Assembly: GCA_905116865.2 (NCBI GenBank)
Contig: CAJHNH020000233.1
Location: forward strand, 62,001 to 126,000
Reading direction: 5' to 3'
Length of the DNA stretch: 64,000 nucleotides
Source of the DNA: Candidula unifasciata
Lineage: Eukaryota; Mollusca; Gastropoda; Stylommatophora; Geomitridae
Positions 11,991-21,179 of this stretch are shown here, piece after piece. Position numbers and translations under genes: made by a program. The notes below the pieces were generated by a model, which was not told where the DNA came from, did no database searches, and saw only the letters and a list, made by a program, of their open reading frames with translations. Numbering within the stretch: the first letter of the stretch is position 1; each line of letters opens with the position of its first letter.

Positions 11991-11994
11991 GTAA
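9625..11994 (+). other. 789-codon open frame created by a 24-bp minisatellite (probably not a gene)
   Basis: The frame has ATG at 9625 and TAA-like termination at 11992-11994, with near-perfect octapeptide repeats of the type STSTLNDS. The repeat unit is exactly 24 bp, so any frame without a stop in the unit stays open. Long open frames also run on the opposite strand (CHSVWMCC-type and LSFSVDVL-type repeats). No signal peptide, domain, splice site or non-repetitive flank supports translation. It lies upstream of the first visible COG8 exon, probably in a COG8 intron. I treat it as an artefact of the array, though a low-complexity Ser/Thr-rich protein cannot be excluded without RNA. Confidence 0.3.
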
Positions 11995-12335
11995 CCACCA
12001 AACCCAATATTTTAATGATCCTCGAGTATGAGGGTTCTGTTGTGCTGTGGACATTTGTGTGTCTTGTGACAAGAAGAGTTCTCAATGATTTTCAGACAGT
12101 AGAACAAGTGTCATACTATGGAAGCTGGGTAATCAATCGTCAGTCTGGTTAACAAATGCTCGATGAAATTAGATGTGTCAGCCGAAAGGCCCAAATATTG
12201 CAGCTTTGCTGTAAACGTGCACAATGCAGTTGCATCACTCAGATGAACAAAAGGAAGATATGAGGGCATAGATTGGATTCTCACCATATGCTGTCCTTTA
12301 GAAGTAGTATACCCATGAGTTAAGTATTGTCATCC
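11995..12335. other. Unassigned sequence upstream of COG8 exon
   Basis: No recognisable exon, repeat or regulatory element. Confidence 0.5.
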
Positions 12336-12385
12336 TTAACTCCCTCAGACTTTTAGCTAGGAACCCATGGGTCTAAAAGCGTTAA
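12336..12385. mobile_element. Possible short TTAA-bounded MITE remnant
   Basis: TTAA occurs at 12336-12339 and 12382-12385, with inner imperfectly inverted CAGACTTTTAG and CTAAAAGCG. It resembles the piggyBac-like MITE at 1185-1330, but is only 50 bp. It ends 37 bases before a COG8 exon. Confidence 0.35.
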
Positions 12386-12422
12386 TTTTCTTTGTAACAC
12401 AGACCAACATTGATGTCTGCAG

Positions 12423-12622
12423 ATTTCTCAGTTCTTATGTACCCTGGAACGCGATCTCGAAGAGGGAACAGGTGGGCGACTGGATTCCATCCTGGGACAG
12501 TGCATGTATTTTGGTCTGTCGTTCAGTCGGGTCGGGGCTGATTTCCGAGGCCTGCTGGCCCCGGTGTTTGAAAGAGCTGTCCTGAGATACTTCAGCTGTG
12601 CTCTGAGGGAGGCCAATAAAAA
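12423..12622 (+). CDS. COG8: COG8 internal exon (C-terminal part, first exon visible here)
   Basis: COG8 is a subunit of the conserved oligomeric Golgi tether, a peripheral complex on the cytosolic face of the Golgi that captures retrograde intra-Golgi vesicles. The exon follows an AG at 12421-12422 and is in frame from ATT. It reads ISQFLCTLERDL, then GQCMYFGLSFSRVGADFRG and LLAPVFERAV. The GQCMYFGLSFSRVGADFRG block is the most conserved stretch of animal COG8 as I remember it. The donor GTAAGT begins at 12623 and leaves a split codon of two bases. The acceptor has a weak pyrimidine tract, and a short TTAA-bounded MITE-like sequence ends 37 bases upstream of the exon. The in-frame ATG ORF at 12367-12585 is a different frame and is a shadow. 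I could not find the 5' exons in 1-12422; they may lie outside the window. Confidence 0.95.
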
Positions 12623-12659
12623 GTAAGTGGTGAACTTGTAGCGGGACAGTGGGTTCAGA

Positions 12660-12780
12660 GATTGAACTTCTTCTTCGTGTACTTAGTGCTCACTGGCTGT
12701 AAACTTTGGTGGAGAATTATGGTTGTTTGTCCATTTCTGGGCTTTTTTTTTTTTTATGAACTTGAGTTCAGAGGTTTTAC
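12660..12780 (+). repeat. SINE-like family C fragment
   Basis: It contains CTTCTTCGTG, GGCTGTAAACTTTGGTGG and TTATGGTTGTTTGTCC, matching the start of family C (fuller copies at 17515-17810, 24430-24690, 37135-37400 and 48950-49220). It is truncated at a T tract. Confidence 0.65.
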
Positions 12781-12784
12781 AGAG

Positions 12785-13165
12785 GTTTGAGGTTTGAACG
12801 ATGGATCAACATCATGGCACACGGGTAGTAGTATCCATAAGTGCTCTGTTCTTCTTCTAACCCAAATTTGAGTCCGAAAAAGCTCAGCTCAGTGCACTGC
12901 CACTGTAGCACCGGCGAGGATCCTGAAAATACTTTTGGGTAGATTTTTAACTCAAAATTTTGCCCAGGCAGTGACATTAGGCAACTCTTTTTGATTTACA
13001 ACTGCCAAAGGATTTGTTTACTTGCCCAATAACGCACACAGCGTTTCTCACTACCAAGAGACCAGGAGAATTACAAGAAGTCTAAGTCCACGTGAAGAAT
13101 TCCAGCCCTAACCAGGGATTGAACCTGGAACCTCTAGCACTTGAGCGAGACACCATGCTTCGAGA
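12785..13165 (-). mobile_element. tRNA-derived SINE family B (minus)
   Basis: The tail block (GATGGATCAACATCATGGCA, AGTCCGAAAAAGCTCAGC, GAGGATCCTGAAAA) lies on the left. On the right, the reverse complement carries a tRNA-like head with B-box GGTTCAATCCCTGG near 13105-13125. The order matches the copy at 41400-41900. Confidence 0.75.
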
Positions 13166-13663
13166 TCATGCAGCTCCCCACATGTTTTACAGATTTTGCT
13201 TATATGTGTGTAGGCAGATGGACTCTGACTTTGAAGAAACCACCTTACTTTTTTGCCCTGTGCATATGTAACTCGGCCTCTTTCTCTCTTTCTCTTTGTC
13301 TCCACCTCTCCATGGCAGTAGTTCTATAATCTCTATCTCATTCCCTCCCTCTGCCAATAGTTCTGTCTCTCTTGATTTGTGTCTCTACCTCTCAGTCACC
13401 AGCTCTATCTCTTTTTCTTCCCTACAGTGTAGACCTGATAAAGAGGACCAGGGACCCCAAAAATAGTTCTTATCAGAAATTCCTCTTATCCAGATAAGAG
13501 TTCAAGCTTATGATAATTGTCGAGGGATAAACAAATTATTCTTCTCAGCCGAAATTCACCACAATTGAAATCATATTAAGCAGTCTACATTGTACCCCTC
13601 TCCACACCCTTTCTCTCTTTTTGACTCTTTATCTCCCTTTCTCTGCTTCTCTCGCTCTCCCCT

Positions 13664-13696
<33 letters not shown>

Positions 13697-13810
13697 TTTT
13701 TTTTTTCCCTCACTCACACATAAATATTTAAATCATTTGTCTGTTTAATATGCATCCATTTTTCAGCAACCTTTTAGACCTGAAATAACAAACATGTTAT
13801 TCTTTGTCAG
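13166..13810. other. COG8 intron: CT-rich DNA and CT microsatellite
   Basis: Scattered CT-rich sequence, with a compact CT/T tract at about 13640-13707 and no gene. Confidence 0.6.
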
Positions 13811-13892
13811 GTTTGAAGAGAACATGCAATCCTTCAATTTGCTGGGCTTGACATCCTCAGGGAGTCTGACTTTAGGCTTAGCATCTTCTCAA
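13811..13892 (+). CDS. COG8: COG8 internal exon (short, 82 bp)
   Basis: The exon follows TTTGTCAG at 13803-13810 and completes the split lysine codon of the previous exon (AA plus G). It reads KFEENMQSFNLLGL and then a Ser/Leu/Gly-rich stretch ending ASSQ, and it closes in phase 0 before GTAAGT at 13893. Human COG8 has a corresponding segment, beginning KFQEEMNSY by memory, which is poorly conserved after its first ten residues, as here. The exon was too short for ordinary ORF detection and is identified from phase agreement, splice sites and homology. The intron before it (12623-13810) holds partial copies of two SINE-like repeats and CT-rich sequence. Confidence 0.88.
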
Positions 13893-14089
13893 GTAAGTAG
13901 GCTCAGGCAAGACCCACAGATACATCAGTATAAGATTCCTAAACTTGTTTTTCTAATAACCATGTTTTGAAAATGCAGAATTTTATAGTATGGAATTAGT
14001 GCATAGTTCACCCCTAATTTGTACAGCACTGTACCTAAATCCGCCTGTGGAAGATTTTTACATAACAGGAAACAACTCATCCCAGGGTG

Positions 14090-14194
<105 letters not shown>

Positions 14195-14221
14195 GTATAT
14201 ATATATGTATAACATACTTGG

Positions 14222-15055
14222 TTAAAGATATCAAAATGGAGATATATAGTAAGAGCCAATCACTGCTTATATTTCAAATGTCTAATATATCTCCATTTTG
14301 ATATCTTAGACAATTGAAATATAAGCAGTGATTGGCTCTAACTATATATCTCCATTTTGATATCTTAGACAATTGAAATATAAGCAGTGATTGGCTCTAA
14401 CTATATATCTCCATTTTGATATCTTAGACAATTGAAATATAAGCAGTGATTGGCTCTAACTATATATCTCCATTTTGATATCTTAGACAATTGAAATATA
14501 AGCAGTGATTGGCTCTCACTATATATCTCCATTTTGATATCTTAGACAATTGAAATATAAGCAGTGATTGGCTCTAACTATATATCTCCATTTTGATATC
14601 TTAGACAATTGAAATATAAGCAGTGATTGGCTCTCACTATATATCTCCATTTTGATATCTTAGACAATTGAAATATAAGCAGTGATTGGCTCTCACTATA
14701 TATCTCCATTTTGATATCTTAGACAATTGAAATATAAGCAGTGATTGGCTCTTACTATATATCTCCATTTTGATATCTTAGACAATTGAAATATAAGCAG
14801 TGATTGGCTCTTACTATATATCTCCATTTTGATATCTTAGACAATTGAAATATAAGCAGTGATTGGCTCTAACTATATATCTCCATTTTGATATCTTAGA
14901 CAATTGAAATATAAGCAGTGATTGGCTCTTACTATATATCTCCATTTTGATATCTTAGACAATTGAAATATAAGCAGTGATTGGCTCTAACTATATATCT
15001 CCATTTTGATATCTTAGACAATTGAAATATAAGCAGTGATTGGCTCTTACTATGG
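14222..15055. repeat. 59-bp array beginning with one inverted monomer
   Basis: About 13 near-identical direct units contain CTCCATTTTGATATCTTAGA and AAGCAGTGATTGGCTCT, with starts 59 bp apart. The first monomer (about 14227-14282) is reversed (GATATCAAAATGGAGATATA and AGAGCCAATCACTGC), so it can pair with the neighbouring direct copy as a long hairpin. Confidence 0.95.
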
Positions 15056-15154
15056 CTCACTCTAAAACTTTCTAAAAACTACATGTAGTAGCATATTTAT
15101 AGCACTCATTTCTCTTGTAAAAATTTGTAAGGCATTACATTCATTTTCCAAGAA

Positions 15155-15335
15155 TCTTTTCTTCTCTTCTTCACATTCACAGGTTGTAAACTCTGGCGGA
15201 AGTTGATCCATTTCTGGACTTGAGTCTCGTTCCAGAACTTAAGTTTTGTGTTTGAACTTGTTCCAGAAGCTACGTTTTGTGTGCACCCAGGTTTTACAGA
15301 TTTGGCTTATTTGTATGCAAAACTGCTGTTTTCTC
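15155..15335 (+). repeat. SINE-like family C fragment
   Basis: CACAGGTTGTAAACTCTGGC, then CATTTCTGGAC, TCCAGAA and ACAGATTTGGCTTATTTGTA follow the family-C order. It contains an internal partial duplication of the GTTCCAGAA...GTTTTGTGT segment. Confidence 0.7.
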
Positions 15336-15499
15336 GCTTCTCAGAAAATACCCAAAGGGCACTAACTACCCGGTACCTCTGAATTGATGCTTGCCACTCT
15401 GCACAGAGAAATGTATCCTGAAGTGGCATGTTCAGAAATATGTCAGACATTGAAGTGAATAACATGACATGACATTATTCAACTACAGTATCTGCTGGT

Positions 15500-16725
15500 T
15501 ACAGGAATCATATATTGATAAAGTAATACATTCACTGTCAGCTGGCTCTAAGATTCATCTATAAGTAATACATTCACTGTCAGCTATCCCTAAGATCATA
15601 TATAAGTAATACATTCACTGTCAGCTATCCCTAAAATAATCTATAAGTAATACATTCACTGTCAGGTATCCCTAAGATCATCTATAAGTAATACATTCAC
15701 TGTCAGCTATCCCTAAAATAATCTATAAGTAATATATTCACTATCAGCTATCCCTAAGATCATATATAAGTAATACATTCACTGTCAGCTATCCCTAAGA
15801 TCATCTATAAGTAATACATTCACTATCAGCTATCCCTAAGATCATATATAAGTAATACATTCACTGTCAGCTATCCCTAAGATCATACATAAGTAATACA
15901 TTCACTGTCAGCTATCCCTAAGATCATATATAAGTAATACATTCACTGTCAGCTATCCCTAAGATCATATATAAGTAATTCATTCACTGTCAGCTATCCC
16001 TAAAATAATGTATAAGTAATACATTCACTGTCAGCTATCCCTAAAATAATGTATAAGTAATATAGTCACTGTCATCTATCCCTAAGATCATCTATAAGTA
16101 ATACATTCACTGTCAGCTATCTCTAAGATCATCTATAAGTAATATATTCACTATCAGCTATCCCTATGATCATATATAAGTAATTCATTCACTGTCAGCT
16201 ATCCCTAAAATCATATATAAGTAATACATTCGCTATCAGCTATCCCTAAAATAATGTATAAGTAATACATTCACTGTCAGCTATCCCTAAAATAATGTAT
16301 AAGTAATACATTCACTGTCAGCTATCCCTAAGATCATCTATAAGTAATACATTCACTGTCAGCTATCCCTAAGATCATCTATAAGTAATATATTCACTGT
16401 CAGCTATCCCTAAGATCATATATAAATAATACATTCACTGTCAGCTATCCCTAAAATAATCTATAAGTAATATATTCACTGTCAGCTATCCCTAAGATCA
16501 TATATAAGTAATACATTCACTGTCAGCTATCCCTAAGATCATCTATAAGTAATACATTCACTGTCAGCTATCCCTAAAATAATGTATAAGTAATACATTC
16601 ACTGTCAGCTATCCCTAATATCATATATAAGTAATACATTCACTGTCAGCTATCCCTAAGATCATATATAAGTAATACATTCACTGTCAGCTATCCCTAA
16701 GATCATCTGTAAGTAACAAATTTAC
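15500..16725. repeat. 41-bp minisatellite, ~29 copies (COG8 intron)
   Basis: The unit contains AAGTAATACATTCACTGTCA and GCTATCCCTAAGATCAT. Copies vary in length (38-41 bp) and at CTATAAG/ATATAAG and GATCAT/AATAAT. These variants recur in runs, suggesting block duplication. Confidence 0.95.
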
Positions 16726-16814
16726 TGTCTATTATCTCCTAAATTGAAGAGTTGATTTTTAAAAAAAATATGACATCGTCAACATTAATAACAATAATTT
16801 TTCATATACAGCAT

Positions 16815-16870
16815 TAAAAAAAAAAAACACACACACACACGGACAGACGGATAGATAGATAGATATATAT
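16815..16870. repeat. Poly-A, (AC)n and (GATA)n tracts
   Basis: A compact compound microsatellite 30-90 bases upstream of a COG8 exon acceptor. Confidence 0.85.
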
Positions 16871-16903
16871 AACCTATTTCATTTTACATAATTTCTGTTT
16901 CAG

Positions 16904-17088
16904 AGTGGTCAGCTGTACCCACCCACAACACTGCTGGACTTCTACCCACTTGTGGCCTATTGCAACCATGTGCTGGCTGCCTTCAATGACCTTCGCCTGT
17001 GCTCACCTTTGAACTTGGCTTGTAAAATTGCAGATGAGCTGCGGAGGTCACTTTTGGATGTCAATCGAGTCATTTTGGCATTTTACAG
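16904..17088 (+). CDS. COG8: COG8 internal exon
   Basis: The acceptor CAG is at 16901-16903, after a good pyrimidine tract, and the donor AG|GTTTGG is at 17088/17089. The reading starts in phase 0 with SGQLYPPTTLLDFYPLVAYC and continues through NHVLAAFNDLRLCSPLNLAC to NRVILAFYR, with the last Arg codon split 2+1. The motifs PP..LLDF.PL, AFNDLRLC.P and ILAF.R match human COG8 in order. The preceding intron (13893-16903) is unusually repetitive, with a TA microsatellite, a 59-bp array starting with an inverted monomer, a family-C SINE-like fragment and a 41-bp array of roughly 29 copies. None of these interrupts the splice sites. Confidence 0.95.
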
Positions 17089-17103
17089 GTTTGGATTTTA
17101 TTA

Positions 17104-17220
17104 ACTTCTCAAAAGAAGTAGTTCTCAACCTATTTCGGATGGCACCCCCAACCCCACCCCTTCCTTGAATATACCACAAGACCCCCATCACCCCATTCCC
17201 CCTCCCCCCCCCCCCCCCCA
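17104..17220. mobile_element. hAT-like MITE end fragment with poly-C tract
   Basis: AGTAGTTCTCAACCTATTTC followed by GGCACCCCC resembles the outer end of hAT MITEs (CAG.GGTTCTCAACCT), of which this window has other examples. A poly-C run (17202-17219) follows. The other end is not clear. Confidence 0.45.
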
Positions 17221-17384
17221 TTCTAAACTTCAAACAAAATATGTGGTTTAAAATAGAAGAGGACAAAAAGAAAAAAATCCCAGGCACTGTTAAGAAGAGC
17301 TTGGAGGAAAACATTTACATAAATCAGAATGTCAAAAAACTTAAAGAAAGAATCACCAACAATTGGTAATTTAGAGTCCAGAGT

Positions 17385-17860
17385 CAACTAATTGGGGAGT
17401 TTCTTTACAGTCAGAGTGCATCTGCCTGAGTGGAAAGGAACAACTTACTGCAGACAAATGAGCCAGTAAAACGAATGCACACACGAGACTCAGGCCCTGG
17501 CACAAAGCCTTCTTCGCGTTCACCAGCTGTAAACTCTGGCGGAAGGTTCTGGTTGCTCGTCCACTACTGAACTGCAGTCCTGCTCCAGAACCTGAGTGTT
17601 GCATGTGCATCAGTTTTACAGATCTCATTCTCTTGAATACAGACTGTTGGTTCCTTGCCTCTCCGGCAGATGCTCTCCGACTTCAAAGGAAGCTCCCCAA
17701 TTAGTCGACTCTTACGACATGCTTTTGTGGAGGCAGTGGATCTATTCTTGTTTTCCCCACAATGGGGCCCCGGAACCCACACGGGGGGGGGGGGGGGGGT
17801 GTGGCACAAAGCCAATGACCAGGACCTTCCGCCGGAACTTACAGCGGGTGAACAAGAAAA
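17385..17860. repeat. Family C copies in opposite orientation
   Basis: A minus-orientation piece (about 17385-17510; TCTGCCTGAGTGG, CCAGTAAAACGAATGCAC) abuts a near-complete plus copy (about 17515-17810; CAGCTGTAAACTCTGGCGGA to CACAATGGGGCCCCGGAACC). A short minus fragment follows (about 17820-17850). Together they form a foldback structure inside a COG8 intron. Confidence 0.8.
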
Positions 17861-18258
17861 AAAAGTATGCATTCTAAGTTGGGTCGACCTGGGAGTCAAG
17901 GTCAGTTTTAAAGGGGAAAAAACCTTCACTGCAGATTATAAGCCACGGTCTTTTAGTTCGGCAAGTGATTGTTCCGCTTCAAGTGGCAGAAGTGGAAGAT
18001 AATGACTTCCATGGTGAGCCCAAAGTTGGTGCAAAATTCAGAAAATGCGGAGATACTTTGTTACATATCTCAGAACTAAAATTTAATGTGCAGCCATCTC
18101 CAGATAGAAGATTCTTGATTTTGGCCATCTAGCCACCAGCACAATGACAAGCAGAGTTGGCTGTATAAATAAATGGATTCAATTAAATAACATCAGGAGA
18201 AAAAATCTGCAAAGTTCGCCTGTAATGTTTCTTGTGTTTTTTTTTCTGTTTCTTTTAG

Positions 18259-18427
18259 AGCTGAAGAGACGACTTTCAATGCTAAAGAAAAGGACCAGTT
18301 TGAGCAGTTCTGTGCGACCTATGCAACTGATCTCCTGCCTTACCTGAACAGATGTATGCAGACTCTGTTTCCGCCGGCACAGTTGGCTCATGCTCTGGGG
18401 ATATCTCTGACAGAGCTGGCTAAAAGG
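18259..18427 (+). CDS. COG8: COG8 internal exon
   Basis: The exon follows TTCTTTTAG at 18250-18258, completes the split Arg codon, and reads AEETTFNAKEKDQFEQFC, ATDLLPYLNRCMQTLFPPAQ and then LAHALGISLTELAKR. The blocks QFC, LVPYLNRC-like and LFPPAQ are strongly conserved with vertebrate COG8. It ends in phase 0 at AGG before GTGAGT. The last ~30 bases of this exon plus the donor site resemble the unit of the degenerate tandem array in the following intron (18483-19690), which suggests the exon-intron junction seeded that array. Confidence 0.95.
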
Positions 18428-18482
18428 GTGAGTTTCACAGTTTGGGTTTGTATGTTTCAGAGTCAGATATAATGGTTAAGTT

Positions 18483-19690
18483 TTGTTATTCAGACATATC
18501 TGTGGTGGAGCTGGTTTAAAAAAGTGATTTCATTGTTAGAACATATCCGTGTGTAGTGAGTCATTTTCTCCCCATTAAGTTATGCCCGATAGATGACGTC
18601 AGTAATAAATGTAAGGCGAATGTTTGACTGACTGAGATAACACGAGATTTATGTCTTGAGTTTCATGAGAGACATCTGAAAGTCAGGTTTTATGTGAAAC
18701 ATGATTGTTCACGTGAAACCATGAATGTTGACTGGCAGGATTCATGAAAATGTGAATTATCACGGGCCAGACACGACAATTCGTGAGAATGAAATTATCC
18801 AGAATATTCGAGAACAGGACAGATCAGAGGGCTATATAATAGCGAAGAAAAGGTTTGTGAGGCAGTCTCGTTTAGGCCAAGGGAAAGGTGTACGTGTGGA
18901 AAGTTTGGAAGAATGTTGTCGTCTGAATCGCGTGATTTCCCAATGCCTACCTGGCATAAAATAGCGGCTGACGGAAACGGTGGCCAGCTGTGAATGACTG
19001 TCGTTCTGGATGGAGGGAGCTACTGTGTTTTCTATGAATTGTGTTTCTATTCTACGATGTTACAAAGGTATGATTGACTGTTTAGATCATTGATTAAGAG
19101 TGCTACGGTTGTACATGAACATTTACTGACTGCAACAACAGCGAGTGAAAATAAACAGTACGTGTAACTTCTGAACGTCTGCCAGCGTCCATGTTTTCTC
19201 GTTCTCGTCAGTTGGTGAATGGAAAGATGCGGTGACTCATTCGAGCCAGCAATTAATAACAATGAAGATCACTGCACCGTGACAGAGCTGGGTAGAAAGT
19301 GATTTCATTGTTAAGACATATCTGTGACAGAGCTGGGTAAAAAAGGGGATTTTTGTAGTTCAGGCATATCTGTGATGGAGCTGGGTAGCAAATGATTTCA
19401 CTGTTAGGACATATTTGTGGCGGAGCTGGGTAGAAAGTGATTTCATTGTTAGATCATTTAGGACATATCTGTGACGAGCTGGGTAGAAAGTTATTTCATT
19501 GTTTGAACATACCTGTTCCGGAGCTGGGTAAAAAGGTGTTTCATTTTTATGATATATCTGTGACGAAGCTGGGTGCAAAAGTGATTTAATTGTCGACTTA
19601 TCTGTGATAGAGCTGGGTATAAAAGTGATTTTTGCTGTTTGGGTACATCTGTAAGGGAGCTGGCTAAAAAGGGGAGTTTTGTTGTAAGGA
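18483..19690 (+). repeat. ~50-bp degenerate array resembling a COG8 exon-intron junction (split by a solo LTR)
   Basis: Around nine copies resemble ATATCTGTGACAGAGCTGGG followed by TAAAAAGGTGATTTCATTGT. The end of COG8 exon 18259-18427 reads ATATCTCTGACAGAGCTGGC and then TAAAAGG|GTGAGTTTCACAG. Translated copies give ISVTELGKKG where the gene reads ISLTELAKRG. The last unit (about 19650) keeps GGAGCTGGCTAAAAAGGGGA, closest to the exon. The first copy is at 18483-18551. The solo LTR occupies 18552-19276. The main block is 19277-19690. Confidence 0.8.
18552..19276 (+). mobile_element. Solo LTR, 725 bp, with 5-bp target duplication
   Basis: The sequence starts TGTAGTGAGTC and ends GATCACTGCA, with short inverted ends TGTAGTGA and TCACTGCA and canonical TG..CA. 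It is flanked by CCGTG at 18547-18551 and 19277-19281. Removing it with one CCGTG rejoins an array unit (CATATCCGTG plus ACAGAGCTGGG). Internally there is a TATA-like TATATAA at 18833-18839 and AATAAA at 19150-19155 in the expected order. There is no gag or pol, so it is a solo LTR. The superfamily is not determined. Confidence 0.8.
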
Positions 19691-20239
19691 TTTGTACAAG
19701 ATGCCTCTGCTTGGAAATAGACAGTATTTATGTGAAGGATTCTGGCATAATCCCTATGAAGCATTTGGTTATTATAACGGTTGCTACCTTGTCTGAAACA
19801 ATCTGATATCTTTAACTCTTCTAATGTCCTACCAGTGTAACCTATATTCTTATGCTCTTGTCCGGACCTGGTTTGATTCAGCTGCAGATAATTTGACAGC
19901 AGACCATTTTATGTTTCCTTCGACAGTGATAGGAGTGCTGATGAGTGAAAAAGCAGCGTCAAACTCGTTCATTAATTTATTATCCTGCTGTGCCATTATA
20001 TTTCAAATAGCATCCACAGTTTATTTCTCCATTCTATATCATCCTTTGAAGTTACTCCATTATCACAGACAGAATCCAGCCCAGCACTTTGGGTTATCAT
20101 ATCAGTGTTCACCTTGGATTTTCTCGTGGACCTGGTTTCCTCATTCCCTGTCTCCATTTTAGTGTGTGTGTGTTTTTCTTTCTCTGCTGTCTCTTCTCAG
20201 GATGTGTCCAATATAGCACCAACTTCTCTATTTTGAATT
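19691..20239. other. COG8 intron DNA with SINE-A fragment at 19865-19935
   Basis: TGATTCAGCTGCAGATAATT then GACAGCAGACCATTTTA matches the SINE-A body. The rest is unassigned. Confidence 0.5.
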
Positions 20240-20450
20240 GAGTTTGGTTGAGTCAAGAATTGACATCACAGCACTTGGTGCATTCCCATGTGCGCTCTGT
20301 CCCCATCTTCAGCAGCCAGCGCAGAGTTCCAATACTGCTGATACCAGTCATAATCTGTTTAAATGTCCATCTTGCCTTTCCTCTGAGTGTTGTGAGCCAG
20401 CCAGACCCTCTGGTTACATCCAGGTGCCTTATTCTCTCCAGCCATAATAA
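20240..20450 (+). repeat. Dispersed repeat family D
   Basis: A good plus-orientation copy: AAGAATTGACATCACAGCAC, CTCTGTCCCCATCTTCAGCA, CATCTTGCCTTTCCTCTGAG, AGACCCTCTGGTTACATCCA. Confidence 0.8.
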
Positions 20451-20464
20451 CCTTCTTTCTCTAT

Positions 20465-20765
20465 CTTATAACTGTTGGTGCTAGTGGTTGTGTCGGCGCG
20501 AATGCTTCGTAATGCCAAGGTGCCGGGTTCGATCCCAGCTGCGGGCTATGTGCCTTGTGTTGGTTTCGACAGTGGTATCAGGGAGCCGACCGTCCAGAAA
20601 GCAATGGTAAACTATTGGATGTAAATTTGTCTAGAGAAACCACACAACAGCCAGGGGCTGCTGGGGTTGGCTCTGCAACGTCCTGTAAAGGATACGCAAC
20701 TAACCTAGTTTGCATGGCAAACCACTGAAAATAAAATTTCCTTATAAAACCACAAGCAGTTAACA
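20465..20765 (+). mobile_element. tRNA-derived SINE family A (best copy)
   Basis: A tRNA-like head with A-box-like GTGCTAGTGGTTGTG and B box GGGTTCGATCCCAGCTGC is followed by GGTTTCGACAGTGG, CCGACCGTCCAGAAAG and ATGTAAATTTG, then the tail CAACGTCCTGTAAAGGATAC. It lies in a COG8 intron on the same strand as the gene. Confidence 0.85.
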
Positions 20766-21179
20766 ATTGCTAGGACTTGATTGCATTACTATTAGTAAAG
20801 AACTAAAATGTTCACTGGGTTGGACCATCTTTGATCTCTCGCTATCCTTCTTCCCTGCAGACCCTATCCCTGGTGATTTCTTGTCTTGGTTTTCTGTATT
20901 GTATCCTGAGTGTCTGCTCTCACATGCTTGCCTGTGTTTTCCAGTGCTCACAGTTGGTATTTGAAACAGTTTCCAGAGTTGTAAACTGTCTTGCATATCT
21001 GAATATTTATCCATGATTTGTTGTGAATCTGCTTGAAGACTGTGAAGATTTCTTCTTCTTGTGTTTTCTTTGATTTGCCCCTAAAAGGGGGACAAGGAAT
21101 TAAGACAAATATTTAAAAAAAAAGGACTGCAGAAAAGTTGAGAGCTGAGCATCTGAGAGAAGATGCTCTAAGTGCTTGT
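20766..21179. other. COG8 intron, unassigned
   Basis: No repeat or exon recognised. Short frames here have no supporting features. Confidence 0.5.

Noticed and set aside
12367..12585. 72-codon ATG frame overlapping COG8 exon
   Set aside because: Wrong frame. The conserved COG8 reading is shifted and spliced.
20475..20560. A tRNA gene
   Set aside because: A and B boxes are present, but the sequence cannot form a full cloverleaf and is followed by a body shared with other copies, so it is a SINE head.
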